Of a stretch of 64,000 nucleotides of DNA, positions 30,576-39,729 are shown one piece after another. Under the pieces are notes generated by a model. The model searched no databases. It was not told where the DNA came from and saw only the letters and a list, made by a program, of their open reading frames with translations. Source of the stretch: Methylomonas koyamae (lineage in GTDB: Bacteria; Pseudomonadota; Gammaproteobacteria; Methylococcales; Methylomonadaceae); assembly GCF_019669905.1 (NCBI RefSeq), contig NZ_AP019777.1, positions 1,612,001 through 1,676,000 on the forward strand, in the 5' to 3' direction. The translations under genes and the position numbers were made by a program. How positions within the stretch are numbered: position 1 is the stretch's first letter; each line of letters begins with the position of its first letter.

Positions 30576-32462
30576 CTAGGCGGATTCTTGCGCCTGGCTG
30601 CAAACCTCGCTGGGGCGGCCCATGCATAATCTGACGAAGACGCGGGCGGCGGCGATGCCGTTGACGACGAAGGCCAGCGTGATGGGCAGAGCAAACCAAG
30701 GATGCAGCCGGGTGGCGTCGGCCAATAACAGGTCTGCGCCCAGAAACGCCGGCGTGATCGGGAAACCGACTAAACCCAGAAAACTCAGAAACAGCAGCAG
30801 CGAAGCCCGCGGCCGGGTTTCGGCCATGGCCCGGTAGCGGAATGGCTCCTCGGCGAAGTTTTCCTGCGCCAACATTCGGCGCAATACCAATACCCCCAAT
30901 AGCCAGGACGGCAACACGCCGCTCAGGAACAGCAGCACGTCGCCGTAAACCGCGGGATCCATCATCCACACCGCAATGCCGGCCAAGCTGCAACTGGTCG
31001 CGATCGCGTTCCAGACTTTGAACGGACTGTGTTTTTGGCTGAATGCGCTCAGCGAGGCTACCACCATTGCTACGGAGATAGGGATAGACAAATAGCCGCG
31101 ATCGAACCACGCTTCGCTTTCGCCGAGTACGATCAAACCGAGCAAACCGACGATGCTGAAATACCTGATCGCAGGTCTGACCTGGTTCATGCGGGCGCCG
31201 ATTTGCTTCAGCGGGTCCCACAAGGTCGAACGTACCAAGCGTTCCAGATTGCCTTCCTGCAACGCGAACACGTATAGCGTGTTTTGCAGTACCGCCGGCA
31301 AGGTGTCGCGGATGGAGTTGGGCAGAAATTCGCGCATCGCGCTGGGTTTGATGACGAAGTCGGTATCGACCGAGCCTTCCACCCGCAGCAAATGGGCGAC
31401 GATAGACGGCGATACCAGCAATTGGTAGCAACGCAGGAAGGCGTTGCCGAGGAAGTGCACCAGAACCAAGGTTTCCAAGCCCAGCGACAATTCCATGAAC
31501 ATAAAACCGACCTGGGTGATCGAGGCGTAGGCAACTTGGCCTTTGATATTGGATTGGGTTTTTTCCGACAGATTGGCGATGACCACGGTCAGCAAGCCGA
31601 TCACCAACACCATGGTGCGCGGCAAGTAATGGTAGGTCCAGATCGGCATGGTGCGTAACAACAGAAACACGCCCAAATGGATCGATAACGCACCGTAAAA
31701 AATCGCACTGGATGGCGTCGGTCCTTCCATCGCCCGCGGTAACCAGAAGCAGAACGGGAATTGCGCCGATTTGCCGGAGGCGGCAATGACGATCAGCCAG
31801 GACAACACCAACAGCGACGCGTAACCGGCCGGCGGCATCGCGGCGTGCTGGAACAAATTGGCCAGTTGGCTGAAATGCTGGCTCTCGTGAAACAGCAAAT
31901 GGCTCATCCAGGCGCCAAGCAGCAAGCCGACGTCGCAGAAGCGGTAAATGCTGTACGCGCGCAAGGCGTTGCGGATCGGCTGCGGCCGGTGCCGGTAAAA
32001 GGCGATCAACAAAAACGACGAAACCCCGACGATTTCCCAGCCGGCGAACAGCATGTCGATCGAACCGGACAGAATCACCAGATTCAAGCCGAACGCAAAA
32101 CCGAAGATCGTCAGGAAGAAACGCTTGTAGCCGGTTTCGCGGTGCAGATAGACCCGGCAATAACGCACGATAATCGAGAAAATCAGCCAGGCGCAGAATA
32201 AATACACCGCACTGATCCGGTCCAGATAAAACAGAATCGGAAAGCGGTAGCCGCCTTGCGCGTACAGATCGAACCAAACCAATTCGTGAGCCGGAAAACC
32301 GGCAACCGCCCAGGCGATCAACAGGCTCAGCACGCTGGCGCCCTTCACGCGGCTGGTCCACAGGCTGATCGTGGAAATGCGCTGCTCGCTGCTGCCGAAC
32401 AACAATATCAGCAGCATACCGAGCAGCGGAAAGAACAAACAGGCCAATATTAAGCCGTTCAT
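30576..32462 (-). CDS. dabB: DabB: proton-conducting NuoL-like subunit of the inorganic-carbon pump
   Basis: This 628-residue polytopic membrane protein of the NADH dehydrogenase subunit-5 (NuoL/MrpA) family has some 14-16 helices. Family stretches include RFFLTIFGFAFGLNLVILSG, GWEIVGVSSFLLIAFYRHRP, a lysine-containing SGKSAQFPFCFWLPRAMEGPTPSSA and KTQSNIKGQVAYASITQVGFMF. Next to a DUF2309 protein, such subunits form the DAB complex, which couples proton flow to CO2 hydration and so traps bicarbonate in the cell. Its ATG overlaps the dabA stop as ATGA. The gene order A then B differs from the usual B then A. Confidence 0.88.
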   Translation of the reverse strand: MNGLILACLFFPLLGMLLILLFGSSEQRISTISLWTSRVKGASVLSLLIAWAVAGFPAHELVWFDLYAQGGYRFPILFYLDRISAVYLFCAWLIFSIIVRYCRVYLHRETGYKRFFLTIFGFAFGLNLVILSGSIDMLFAGWEIVGVSSFLLIAFYRHRPQPIRNALRAYSIYRFCDVGLLLGAWMSHLLFHESQHFSQLANLFQHAAMPPAGYASLLVLSWLIVIAASGKSAQFPFCFWLPRAMEGPTPSSAIFYGALSIHLGVFLLLRTMPIWTYHYLPRTMVLVIGLLTVVIANLSEKTQSNIKGQVAYASITQVGFMFMELSLGLETLVLVHFLGNAFLRCYQLLVSPSIVAHLLRVEGSVDTDFVIKPSAMREFLPNSIRDTLPAVLQNTLYVFALQEGNLERLVRSTLWDPLKQIGARMNQVRPAIRYFSIVGLLGLIVLGESEAWFDRGYLSIPISVAMVVASLSAFSQKHSPFKVWNAIATSCSLAGIAVWMMDPAVYGDVLLFLSGVLPSWLLGVLVLRRMLAQENFAEEPFRYRAMAETRPRASLLLFLSFLGLVGFPITPAFLGADLLLADATRLHPWFALPITLAFVVNGIAAARVFVRLCMGRPSEVCSQAQESA

Positions 32463-35068
32463 GCGTGTCTCCCTAACAATTGGTGTACCGGAATCGTCGC
32501 GGTTTTACCGACGATGATTTTTTCCGAATGCGCAGCGGCCGGGGTTTGCACGCTCTCCGGCAGTTCGATGCTTTCCCAGCCGTGTCTGGTGTACAACTTC
32601 ATGTCGCGGCTGGCGGGGTCGTAACTGGCCAACCGGATCCATTCGCCGTCCAGCCATTCCCTCAAACCGCCGATAGCGGCCAAGGCTTTATCCACAGTGC
32701 CGGTGGCTTGTTCGATAATCATCAGTAGCCGGGCCGGTTCGTGGACTTCGATCATCTGCGACGGCAAGCCGGTACGCAAATCGCCTTCGACGCCGTTGGC
32801 GACGCCCAGCAAGCCGATCACGTTATGCGGCAGCTTGGTGCCGGCTCCGTAAACCGAATTGTCTATCCGCGAAAACAAGTATTCCAGATTGATGCCGCCG
32901 CACACCGGAATGATCGCGGACAGAATCTTGGTCAGAATTTCGCCGTTGGTGTCGCTATCCGGAGCGTAGGAATGCAGAAACGAGCGCCGGTCCATAAACA
33001 AGTGCCGGCTCAGTTCGCGGCGGCCAACCAAGCAATACAGGTTGTTGGAATGGTTGTATTCCGGGCGCGGTTCGAAAATCGACGAGGCGCGGGCCACCAC
33101 GTGTTGATGCGCTTCCTTATTCGAATGCGATTGCGGGCCCAACTCGAACCAACGGCAGCGTTCGCGCGCGTTGCGCAGCAGGGCATGGTGCATGTCGTGC
33201 TTGAAGGCGTGCAGCACTTTGTGGTCGCGGTGCAGATAAGTATTCGGATCGAAATAAGTGATTTCGTCGCGGCTGGTGTTATGCAGCGCCGGTACGAAAT
33301 AAGTGTCGGCCGGGATGTCGATACCGCGTTCGCGCAGAATGTCCCGTACCGGTTGTTGATTCGCCATCCAGGCGAAGGCGCGGGCATTCGGCGCTCCCGG
33401 TTTGCCGGCGCAGGCCCCGCAATCGTAAGCGGCGAAATGCGGATTGTTCACGCTGCTGGAACCGTGGGCGACGATGACAACCAGCGGCGCGAAATCTTTG
33501 GTCAAGCCGATATTGCGCAACAGGCCGCCGACCCGGTCGGCCATTTCCGGAAAGGAAAAGCCCAGCAAATAGCCTTCCGGCGTCGGTTCGTCGGTCTCGC
33601 GCAGCAGGTGCAAGTGGCTATGGGCTTTGACTTCGCTGAGCTGTTCGATGTTGAGCAGGCCGGCGCCGGGGCGGAACACGTTCCAGGCCAGGCGCGCCGC
33701 GTAACCGAGACCCAAGGTCTGAGTAAACAGCCAGCCGCGCAGCATCGAATGCGCCGTAAAATGCAGGCTGGACAGCTTGCCGGTTTTAGGTTTGGTTTCG
33801 GGTTGGTTTTCCGCCGCTTCGACGATCAAATGCTTAGGCGTAATCGCGGTCGGGCATTGTGCCACCGGATAGACGTCGTCCAGACCCTGGTACAGGAAAT
33901 CGATGCCGAAAAAACCGACGGCACCGAAAGTTTGAATCCCCGGATTGGTTTCTTCCAGATGCCGGCGTAACGAACATTCGCGGTCGTCGATGCAAAACAG
34001 GGCCTGGGCTTGGACGGGCGATTTGGCGGTTTGGCTGGGGCCGGGCGCCGGCTGGTGTTTGATGGCTTGCAGCAATTCGCTGTGCAGTGACCATTCCATG
34101 GCCTCGTGCCAGACTTTCAACCGCAACGGAACCTGGGTCCGCATCGCGCCGCCGTTGAAGCGCGGTACCGTGTCCAATTGTTTCAACCCGGCAATATTGC
34201 TGAAATTGACACCGCGTTTTTTCCGCAAGAATGCCAGTTCGCAAGCCAGTTCGAATGCGATCAATTGCTTCAACGAAATGTCGCGGCGGGCCAGCAAGGT
34301 TTGCGGATTCAGCTCGATCAATCTGACCATACCGGACCAGCCGGGATGGCCGAGCAGCATTTCCAGAAGGTACTGTTCGTACCAAGTTTCGACGCCGACC
34401 ATGCGTTGCAAACAGTGCAGAATGACTTGATCCGGGCCGAGGGTGAGCAGGTCGCGTACGTTTTTTTCTTGAAACGGATACAACGGCAACAGGCTGTTCT
34501 GGGTTAAGCGCAATACGCAATCCCAAAAACTCTCGTCTGCTTTTGGCAAACTCCAGCGGCTGATGCCCTGGTCCAGGAAGTTGGCCAGCAAACGGAACAG
34601 GACCGGGTGCACCAGCGCATTCAAATCCACTTCCAAGCGGCTCAGCCAACGGGTGCGGACACCGTGGTTGGCCAGCGAAATCGGCGGGTAATGGCTTTGC
34701 TTGTCTGCACTAAATAGGCTGTCGCGCAGCGCTTGGCGTTGGCTGCCGTTCACGCCGGAACGTTGCAAAGCCCAGTCGATGGCATGGTCGCTAATACGGC
34801 CTTCGCGGTAGCGGTTTTGGTAATCCGATAGCGGCAAATAGCTGCGCGCGCCGAATATTTTCGCCGCCAACGCGACGCCTTCGTGAAACGGGAGGTGTTG
34901 TACCGCATGTAAGGTATTGTGGTGGATGAAGTCTTTCAGTGGGCCTTGCGTCGGCAACCAGTGCGAAACGCTGTCGATCGCTCGATTCAGGTCGAAACCG
35001 CTATCTCGGCGGTCGCAGTGGCTGTCGTTCGGCTCCGCCGCATGATGGGTATGGCTAACCAGTTCCAT
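32459..35068 (-). CDS. dabA: DabA (DUF2309/UPF0753): carbonic-anhydrase-like subunit of the inorganic-carbon pump
   Basis: This 869-residue DUF2309 protein is the catalytic, beta-carbonic-anhydrase-like subunit of the DAB complex. Predicted zinc and catalytic residues are present: Cys359 and Asp361 in ALFCIDDREC, His534 in VIVAHGSSSV and Cys549 in YDCGACAG. They line up, with a 8-10 residue offset, with Cys351, Asp353, His524 and Cys539 of Halothiobacillus DabA2 as I recall them. It is coupled to dabB and divergent from a SulP transporter gene across 640 bp. The cluster should supply bicarbonate for carboxylation. Confidence 0.9.
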   Translation of the reverse strand: MELVSHTHHAAEPNDSHCDRRDSGFDLNRAIDSVSHWLPTQGPLKDFIHHNTLHAVQHLPFHEGVALAAKIFGARSYLPLSDYQNRYREGRISDHAIDWALQRSGVNGSQRQALRDSLFSADKQSHYPPISLANHGVRTRWLSRLEVDLNALVHPVLFRLLANFLDQGISRWSLPKADESFWDCVLRLTQNSLLPLYPFQEKNVRDLLTLGPDQVILHCLQRMVGVETWYEQYLLEMLLGHPGWSGMVRLIELNPQTLLARRDISLKQLIAFELACELAFLRKKRGVNFSNIAGLKQLDTVPRFNGGAMRTQVPLRLKVWHEAMEWSLHSELLQAIKHQPAPGPSQTAKSPVQAQALFCIDDRECSLRRHLEETNPGIQTFGAVGFFGIDFLYQGLDDVYPVAQCPTAITPKHLIVEAAENQPETKPKTGKLSSLHFTAHSMLRGWLFTQTLGLGYAARLAWNVFRPGAGLLNIEQLSEVKAHSHLHLLRETDEPTPEGYLLGFSFPEMADRVGGLLRNIGLTKDFAPLVVIVAHGSSSVNNPHFAAYDCGACAGKPGAPNARAFAWMANQQPVRDILRERGIDIPADTYFVPALHNTSRDEITYFDPNTYLHRDHKVLHAFKHDMHHALLRNARERCRWFELGPQSHSNKEAHQHVVARASSIFEPRPEYNHSNNLYCLVGRRELSRHLFMDRRSFLHSYAPDSDTNGEILTKILSAIIPVCGGINLEYLFSRIDNSVYGAGTKLPHNVIGLLGVANGVEGDLRTGLPSQMIEVHEPARLLMIIEQATGTVDKALAAIGGLREWLDGEWIRLASYDPASRDMKLYTRHGWESIELPESVQTPAAAHSEKIIVGKTATIPVHQLLGRHA

Positions 35069-35708
35069 GTACTAAACCTCGTTGGTCAAAAGAGCTTTCT
35101 ACGGTTACCGGAGAGTTCAGCCTGCTGGCGGTAGCCGATGAATTGCAAGCCGGCCGGATTGGTCGGACGCGGGCCAATCTCTGCAACTGAAAACCGGAGC
35201 TTGGTCGCAACCGAGCCAATCCAGGCGGGGATGCTGATTAAGGCCTAGCATGGTGTGTGCCATTTATAGGTGGTTGATTTATATTGTGTTTATTTGACAG
35301 TGACTTGCGGGTGGTGCAAAAAACGGATGTGGATGGTTTATTTGAACCAATCGGCGCGGAATTACCGGTGGCGTGGTTCGGTTCGCCGGCTTGCGCATGG
35401 TTTAGATCGCCGAGAGTTTTAATGAGATACCAATTGGGAAGCTAATTTGGTGTTGCACTGCGAGCGAGTCGGCGTGTCAGCGCCAAAGCGATCGCCGATG
35501 CCCCAACTGCGGTCGGGTACGGGTGGATTTCAACCAAAATACGGGTTTGTATAAACCACTGCCCGGCCGCGCTGGGCGGCATTCAGGTTTGCAGATGCCG
35601 ATCTGAGCGGGTTCGCGCCGGGAGAATCGGCGGGTTTGGCAGTGTTTGGCATTGGGTGGCATGGTTCTTGTTTGAAACAGGTTTTCCAAACTCGAACGAG
35701 CGCTATTT
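35069..35708. other. Divergent intergenic region between dabA and sulP, 640 bp
   Basis: I find no supported gene. The region must hold the promoters of dabA (leftward) and sulP (rightward). The stretch 35250-35300 is AT-rich and contains TTGACA (35294-35299) but no well-spaced -10. A weak GTTTG/CAAAC dyad (35670-35691) lies just before sulP. A LysR-type site is possible but I cannot define one. Confidence 0.5.
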
Positions 35709-37355
35709 ATGTCCCAAGTATCTCAGCTTGTGTTGCCGAAAACCGGTATTCCCGGCCTGGTCGAAAACTGGCGTAGCGATTTGCTTTCCGGTTTTCTGGT
35801 GTTTTTGATTGCGTTACCGCTCTGTCTGGGCATCGCGATGGCGTCGGGCTTTCCGCCGATGTCCGGCATCATCAGCGCCATCGTCGGCGGCGTGGTCGTC
35901 TCCCGCATCAGCGGTTCGTATGTGACGATCAACGGGCCGGCGGCCGGCTTGATCGTGGTCATCGTCGATGCGGTGCAGTCGTTGGGGCAGGGCGACGCCA
36001 TGGCCGGCTACCGCTACACCTTGGCGGCGATCGTCGTCGCCAGCGTATTGCAGATTCTGCTCGGCGTGTTCAAAGCCGGCAAACTCAGCGCCTTTTTCCC
36101 CAGTTCAGTGGTTCACGGCATGTTGGCGGCCATCGGCATTATCATCATGGCCAAGCAAGTTCATACCTTGCTGGGCGTGAAGCCGGAAGCCAAAACCCTG
36201 CTCGGCACGATTGCCGAGATCCCGCATTCGATCATCGAGATGAACCCGGAAGTGTCGTTGATCGGTCTGTGCGGATTAGCGTTGCTGATCGTCTGGTCCG
36301 TGATCAAACAACCGACTCTGAAAATGATCCCGGCGCCGTTGCTGGTGGTCATGGTTGGCTTGGCGTTGGGCCAATACTTCGATTTGGACCATATCCACCA
36401 ATACCTGTTTTTACCGGAAGCCGAAATCCTGCCGCACCACCAATACACGATAGGCCCGACCTTTTTGGTGGCGGTGCCGGAGAACTTCATGTCCGGTTTT
36501 TATTTTCCGGATTTTGCCAAAATCGCCACCTCCGAGTTCTGGGTGGCGGTCGTGACGATTTGGCTGGTCGGTAGTCTGGAAAGCCTGTTGAGCGCGTCGG
36601 CGGTGGACAAACTCGATCCTTACAAACGCAACTCCAATCTGAATCGCGACTTGGCCGCGGTCGGCGTCGGCAACCTGATCGCCGGTTCCGTCGGCGGCTT
36701 GCCGATGATTGCCGAAATCGTGCGTAGCTCGGCCAATATCAACAACGGCGCCAAAACCGGCTGGGCCAATTTTTTCCACGGTTTGCTGCTGTTGACCTTT
36801 GTGGCCTTGTTTCCACGCTTAATTCACGAAATTCCATTGTCTTCTTTGGCGGCATTGCTGGTTTTCACCGGTTTCCGGCTGGCGTCGCCGAAAGAATTCG
36901 CTAAAACCTTGTCGGTCGGGTTGGATAATTTCGTCGTGTTCGTGATTACCATCATCGGCGTTATCGCGACCGATTTGCTGGTCGGCGTCGCGATCGGTAT
37001 CGTCGCCGAATTGCTGATCCACATGACCCGAGGCCTGAAACCGGGCAACGTGTTTTCGTTGGCGTACCATGTGAAGCAAACCGATCCGCGCACCTACCAT
37101 ATCGCAGTCAGCGGTGCGGCGGTGTTTTCCAACTTCATCAGTTTGAAAAGTTTGCTGGCCGACTTCCCGCAAGGCGAAAATCTGTTTTTCGATCTGACCG
37201 ACGCCGAATTGATCGACCACACCGTGATGGAGTTTATCCACCACTACGCGGAAGAGTATCGCCACGCCGGCGGCAAATGCGAGATCGTCGGCCTCGACGA
37301 CCATCACAGCTATTCCGACCACCATCTAGCGGCGCGCCGTAAACTCAGCGTTTGA
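35709..37355 (+). CDS. SulP-family anion transporter, probably bicarbonate
   Basis: This 548-residue SulP protein has 12-14 membrane segments and a C-terminal STAS domain (about 440-530). The family start GIPGLVENWRSDLLSGFLVFLIALPLCLGIA and GSYVTINGPAAGLIVVIVDA are plain. LESLLSASAVDKL and LPMIAEIVRSSANINNGAKT belong to the transport core. The family moves sulfate or bicarbonate; divergence from dabA-dabB favours bicarbonate, as in BicA-type transporters, but the sequence alone does not decide. The ribosome site is poor. A stem-loop follows the stop. Confidence 0.87.
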   Translation: MSQVSQLVLPKTGIPGLVENWRSDLLSGFLVFLIALPLCLGIAMASGFPPMSGIISAIVGGVVVSRISGSYVTINGPAAGLIVVIVDAVQSLGQGDAMAGYRYTLAAIVVASVLQILLGVFKAGKLSAFFPSSVVHGMLAAIGIIIMAKQVHTLLGVKPEAKTLLGTIAEIPHSIIEMNPEVSLIGLCGLALLIVWSVIKQPTLKMIPAPLLVVMVGLALGQYFDLDHIHQYLFLPEAEILPHHQYTIGPTFLVAVPENFMSGFYFPDFAKIATSEFWVAVVTIWLVGSLESLLSASAVDKLDPYKRNSNLNRDLAAVGVGNLIAGSVGGLPMIAEIVRSSANINNGAKTGWANFFHGLLLLTFVALFPRLIHEIPLSSLAALLVFTGFRLASPKEFAKTLSVGLDNFVVFVITIIGVIATDLLVGVAIGIVAELLIHMTRGLKPGNVFSLAYHVKQTDPRTYHIAVSGAAVFSNFISLKSLLADFPQGENLFFDLTDAELIDHTVMEFIHHYAEEYRHAGGKCEIVGLDDHHSYSDHHLAARRKLSV

Positions 37356-37369
37356 CGAGCTAACCTTTC

Positions 37370-37397
37370 GGAGCCGCCTGTTTTTGGGGCGGCTCCG
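37370..37397 (+). terminator. Stem-loop after the SulP gene
   Basis: CGGAGCCGCC (37370-37379) pairs perfectly with GGCGGCTCCG (37388-37397). The T run is in the loop rather than downstream, so this may slow but not fully stop transcription into the next gene at 37525. Confidence 0.5.
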
Positions 37398-37524
37398 GAG
37401 CATCAGTGGCCCGCCGGGCCAAACCATAATCACCGCAGACAATACTCCCGAGCCGACCCCGGATCGGTTGGTTACGCCCGAGATTTGCCTGCCAAAAACC
37501 GGAACTCGATCTCGGAGCACAGCG

Positions 37525-38241
37525 ATGACGCGCATTGTCTACTCAGGTAAGGTTTTAAAAATACTGTTGTTCGCCTTCACGGCCGCCGGTGCAGCGGCGC
37601 ATGGCGGCGAGTTAGCCGAAGACACCGGCGCCTGGCTGCAAATCGTCGGCGAAGGCAGCTTGAAAGCGGTCGATCCGGCGTTGGCAAAGGGCAGGGTCTG
37701 GCTGGAAGGCCAATCGCGCTTCGATGGCAACTGGGGCCATTGGTACCAGGGCATGGTACGTTCCGCGGTGGGTTATTCGCTGAGCGACCGGGCCACAATT
37801 TGGGCCGGTTACACTTGGCTGCCGACGCAGAACATCGGCAAGCCTTATATCGCGCAACAGGATATTTGGCCGGCGTTCCGCTACATCCTGCCCACCGAAA
37901 TCGGCACCTTCACCTTCCGCACCATGTGGGAAACCAATTTCCTGCGCGGCGACCAAGTCCGCGAACGGCCGCGGCAGATGGTCAAATTCATGCATCCGTT
38001 CGATTTCGAACCGCGGCTGAGCTTCATCGCCTGGGACGAAGCGTTTTACCGGGTCAATAGCACCGACTGGGGCGGTAAATCCGGCTTCGACCAAAACCGG
38101 GCCTTCAGCGGTATCGGTTGGAATTTCGACAAAAATGTGCGGGCCGAACTGGGTTATTTAAACCAATACCTCGACGATGCCAACCACCGCGACGCCAAGA
38201 TGCACCATTTGGGCATGGCGTCGTTGTTCGTCAATTTCTGA
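37525..38241 (+). CDS. DUF2490-like outer-membrane protein
   Basis: This 238-residue protein starts MTRIVYSGKVLKILLFAFTA with a signal peptide ending near AAAHG. GGAG lies 7 bp upstream. The mature part looks like a DUF2490 beta-barrel: GAWLQIVGEGSLK, GRVWLEGQSRFDGN, RAMVRSAVGYSLSDRATIWAGY-type strands and the last strand MASLFVNF ending in Phe. Function unknown. It follows the SulP gene by 169 bp on the same strand, so it may serve the carbon-uptake locus as a porin, but that is only positional. Confidence 0.7.
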   Translation: MTRIVYSGKVLKILLFAFTAAGAAAHGGELAEDTGAWLQIVGEGSLKAVDPALAKGRVWLEGQSRFDGNWGHWYQGMVRSAVGYSLSDRATIWAGYTWLPTQNIGKPYIAQQDIWPAFRYILPTEIGTFTFRTMWETNFLRGDQVRERPRQMVKFMHPFDFEPRLSFIAWDEAFYRVNSTDWGGKSGFDQNRAFSGIGWNFDKNVRAELGYLNQYLDDANHRDAKMHHLGMASLFVNF

Positions 38242-38383
38242 ACGCTTGGCGGAGGGTGAAGCATTTTTTTCTGTACAGAACTTGAACTTTTTCGGTACGA
38301 CTCCATCTTAACGAATGCCGTAGCCGTTCCTCCCAGGGGCGGCCGCGGTTTGTTTCTTCCTTAGAACCTCGTGGCTCCTGCCT

Positions 38384-38417
38384 GGACCGGTACGCATTGC
38401 GACTGGTCCTTTTTTTT
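38384..38417 (+). terminator. Strong intrinsic terminator 14 bp before the cytochrome gene
   Basis: GGACCGGT...CGC pairs with GCG-ACTGGTCC (38384-38409, one bulged A, one G-T) and is followed by eight T to 38417. It could end the transcript from 37525, but it lies right before the ATG at 38432, so it may instead be the end of a leader or attenuator. Confidence 0.75.
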
Positions 38418-38431
38418 GTTCGGCGATTGTT

Positions 38432-39166
38432 ATGGCTAAAACTTACCTGCGCTTTCGGGATATTTCCACCAGCGAAAAAATCTTGAATACCGTATTTCTG
38501 TTGACGATAGGCCTGGGTTACTTGATGGCGCTGGTCAATTTGTATTACACCCACCAGGGGCGGGACGGCAAACGCGGTTTGTCGATAGACGATATCGTCA
38601 TCATGTATCACGGTTCGACCACCCAGTCCAGGCTGGGTGCGGCCATCAACGGCATTATGGAGCCGAACTTAAAGTACAAAAGCGACAAGGAAACGATTTT
38701 GAAATGGATACAGGACGGTGCCGAACGCCAGGCCTACGAGCAAACCGTGGCGCCTATCCTGAACCGGGATTGTATCCATTGCCATAACCCGGTGGCCAAC
38801 CCCAGCCTGCCCAACCTGACCGAATACGCCGGCGTAGCCGAAGTTGCCCACAAAGGCGGCGCCTCGGTACCGGCCTTGGTCCGGGTGTCGCACATCCATT
38901 TATTCGGCATCGCCTTTATCCTGTTTTTTATCGGTAAAATCTTTTTGCTGTGCGATATGAATATCTACGTCAAACGGGTGGCGCTCGTCATCCCGTTTTT
39001 CGCGATGTTGATGGACGTACTGTCCTGGTTCGTCACCAAACACATTTCCGAGTTCGCTTACGTCGTCGTGCTCAGCGGTGCCTTGATGGGTTTGTCGATG
39101 GGCGTACAGATCCTGATGAGCGTCTACCAGATGTGGTTTTACCCGAAATCGCCGCTGAAATCTTAG
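38432..39166 (+). CDS. Membrane-bound monohaem cytochrome c-like protein
   Basis: This 244-residue protein has one membrane helix at 17-39, a periplasmic domain with a haem-binding CIHCH (residues 114-118) in APILNRDCIHCHNP, then three more helices (about 152-173, 178-200 and 205-232). Relatives occur in ammonia and methane oxidisers; I recall them as uncharacterised or misnamed. It probably carries electrons at the inner membrane. A strong terminator lies immediately upstream and no clear ribosome site is seen, so expression is probably conditional. No electron partner is next to it. Confidence 0.72.
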   Translation: MAKTYLRFRDISTSEKILNTVFLLTIGLGYLMALVNLYYTHQGRDGKRGLSIDDIVIMYHGSTTQSRLGAAINGIMEPNLKYKSDKETILKWIQDGAERQAYEQTVAPILNRDCIHCHNPVANPSLPNLTEYAGVAEVAHKGGASVPALVRVSHIHLFGIAFILFFIGKIFLLCDMNIYVKRVALVIPFFAMLMDVLSWFVTKHISEFAYVVVLSGALMGLSMGVQILMSVYQMWFYPKSPLKS

Positions 39167-39430
39167 CCGGCGCCGCTTGCATCGCTTTGCCGGCTTCGCC
39201 TATGCTGCCGGCTTTTCAACCCGATAAGTATCCGGACCTGAATTTTTAGCCGTCAGAGTTCGAGACCATGCCGCGATGGCCGCCGGCGGACACCCGGTTC
39301 GAGGTCCCGGCCAAAGAGTTGAAAGGCGTTTCAGCTATATTTTCGAGTGCTGAGCCAAGCTTATGGCCGTATCGGGGCCGGGGCGGGGACAAAACGCCGC
39401 GGTTTACTTATCCATTGCCCAGGAATCGTT

Positions 39431-39727
39431 ATGCACGTCACGTTAGTCCACGTTCACGTCAAACCCGAACACATCGACGACTTCATCGCCGCCACCCGCC
39501 TGAACCATCTGGCTTCGGTGCAGGAGGCCGGCAACCGCCGCTTCGACGTACTGCAAGTGCCGGATAATCCTAGCCAGTTTCTGTTGTACGAAGTCTACGC
39601 CACGGCCGAAGATGCCGCGGCGCATAAGCAGACCGCGCATTATCTGGCCTGGCGCGACACGGTCGCCGACTGGATGGCGCAGCCGCGCCAGGGCGTACCT
39701 TACAAAGCTCTGTTGCCGGAGGCTTGA
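39431..39727 (+). CDS. Antibiotic biosynthesis monooxygenase (LsrG-like) domain protein
   Basis: This 98-residue protein has an ABM dimeric ferredoxin-like fold: MHVTLVHVHVKPEHIDDFI, then NRRFDVLQVPDNPSQFLLYEVYATAEDAAAHKQTAHY and WRDTVADWM. The last segments match LsrG/YgiN-type proteins, which act on small carbonyls or quinones. AGGA lies 6 bp upstream. The stop falls 2 bp before the ATG of the alcohol dehydrogenase, so the two are coupled and probably act on the same small aldehyde or quinone compound. Confidence 0.82.
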   Translation: MHVTLVHVHVKPEHIDDFIAATRLNHLASVQEAGNRRFDVLQVPDNPSQFLLYEVYATAEDAAAHKQTAHYLAWRDTVADWMAQPRQGVPYKALLPEA

Positions 39728-39729
39728 GC

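Noticed and set aside
30421..32361. A 646-codon leftward open frame overlapping dabB
   Set aside because: It is the shadow of dabB in another frame; composition is Arg/Gly/Ala/Pro-rich and no domain is visible, while the dabB frame is full of membrane helices.
32741..33970. A 409-codon open frame antisense to dabA
   Set aside because: Long antisense frames are common in GC-rich genes; it has no ribosome site or recognisable domain.
35294..35320. Sigma70 promoter based on TTGACA in the dabA-sulP interval
   Set aside because: No acceptable -10 box at 16-18 bp.
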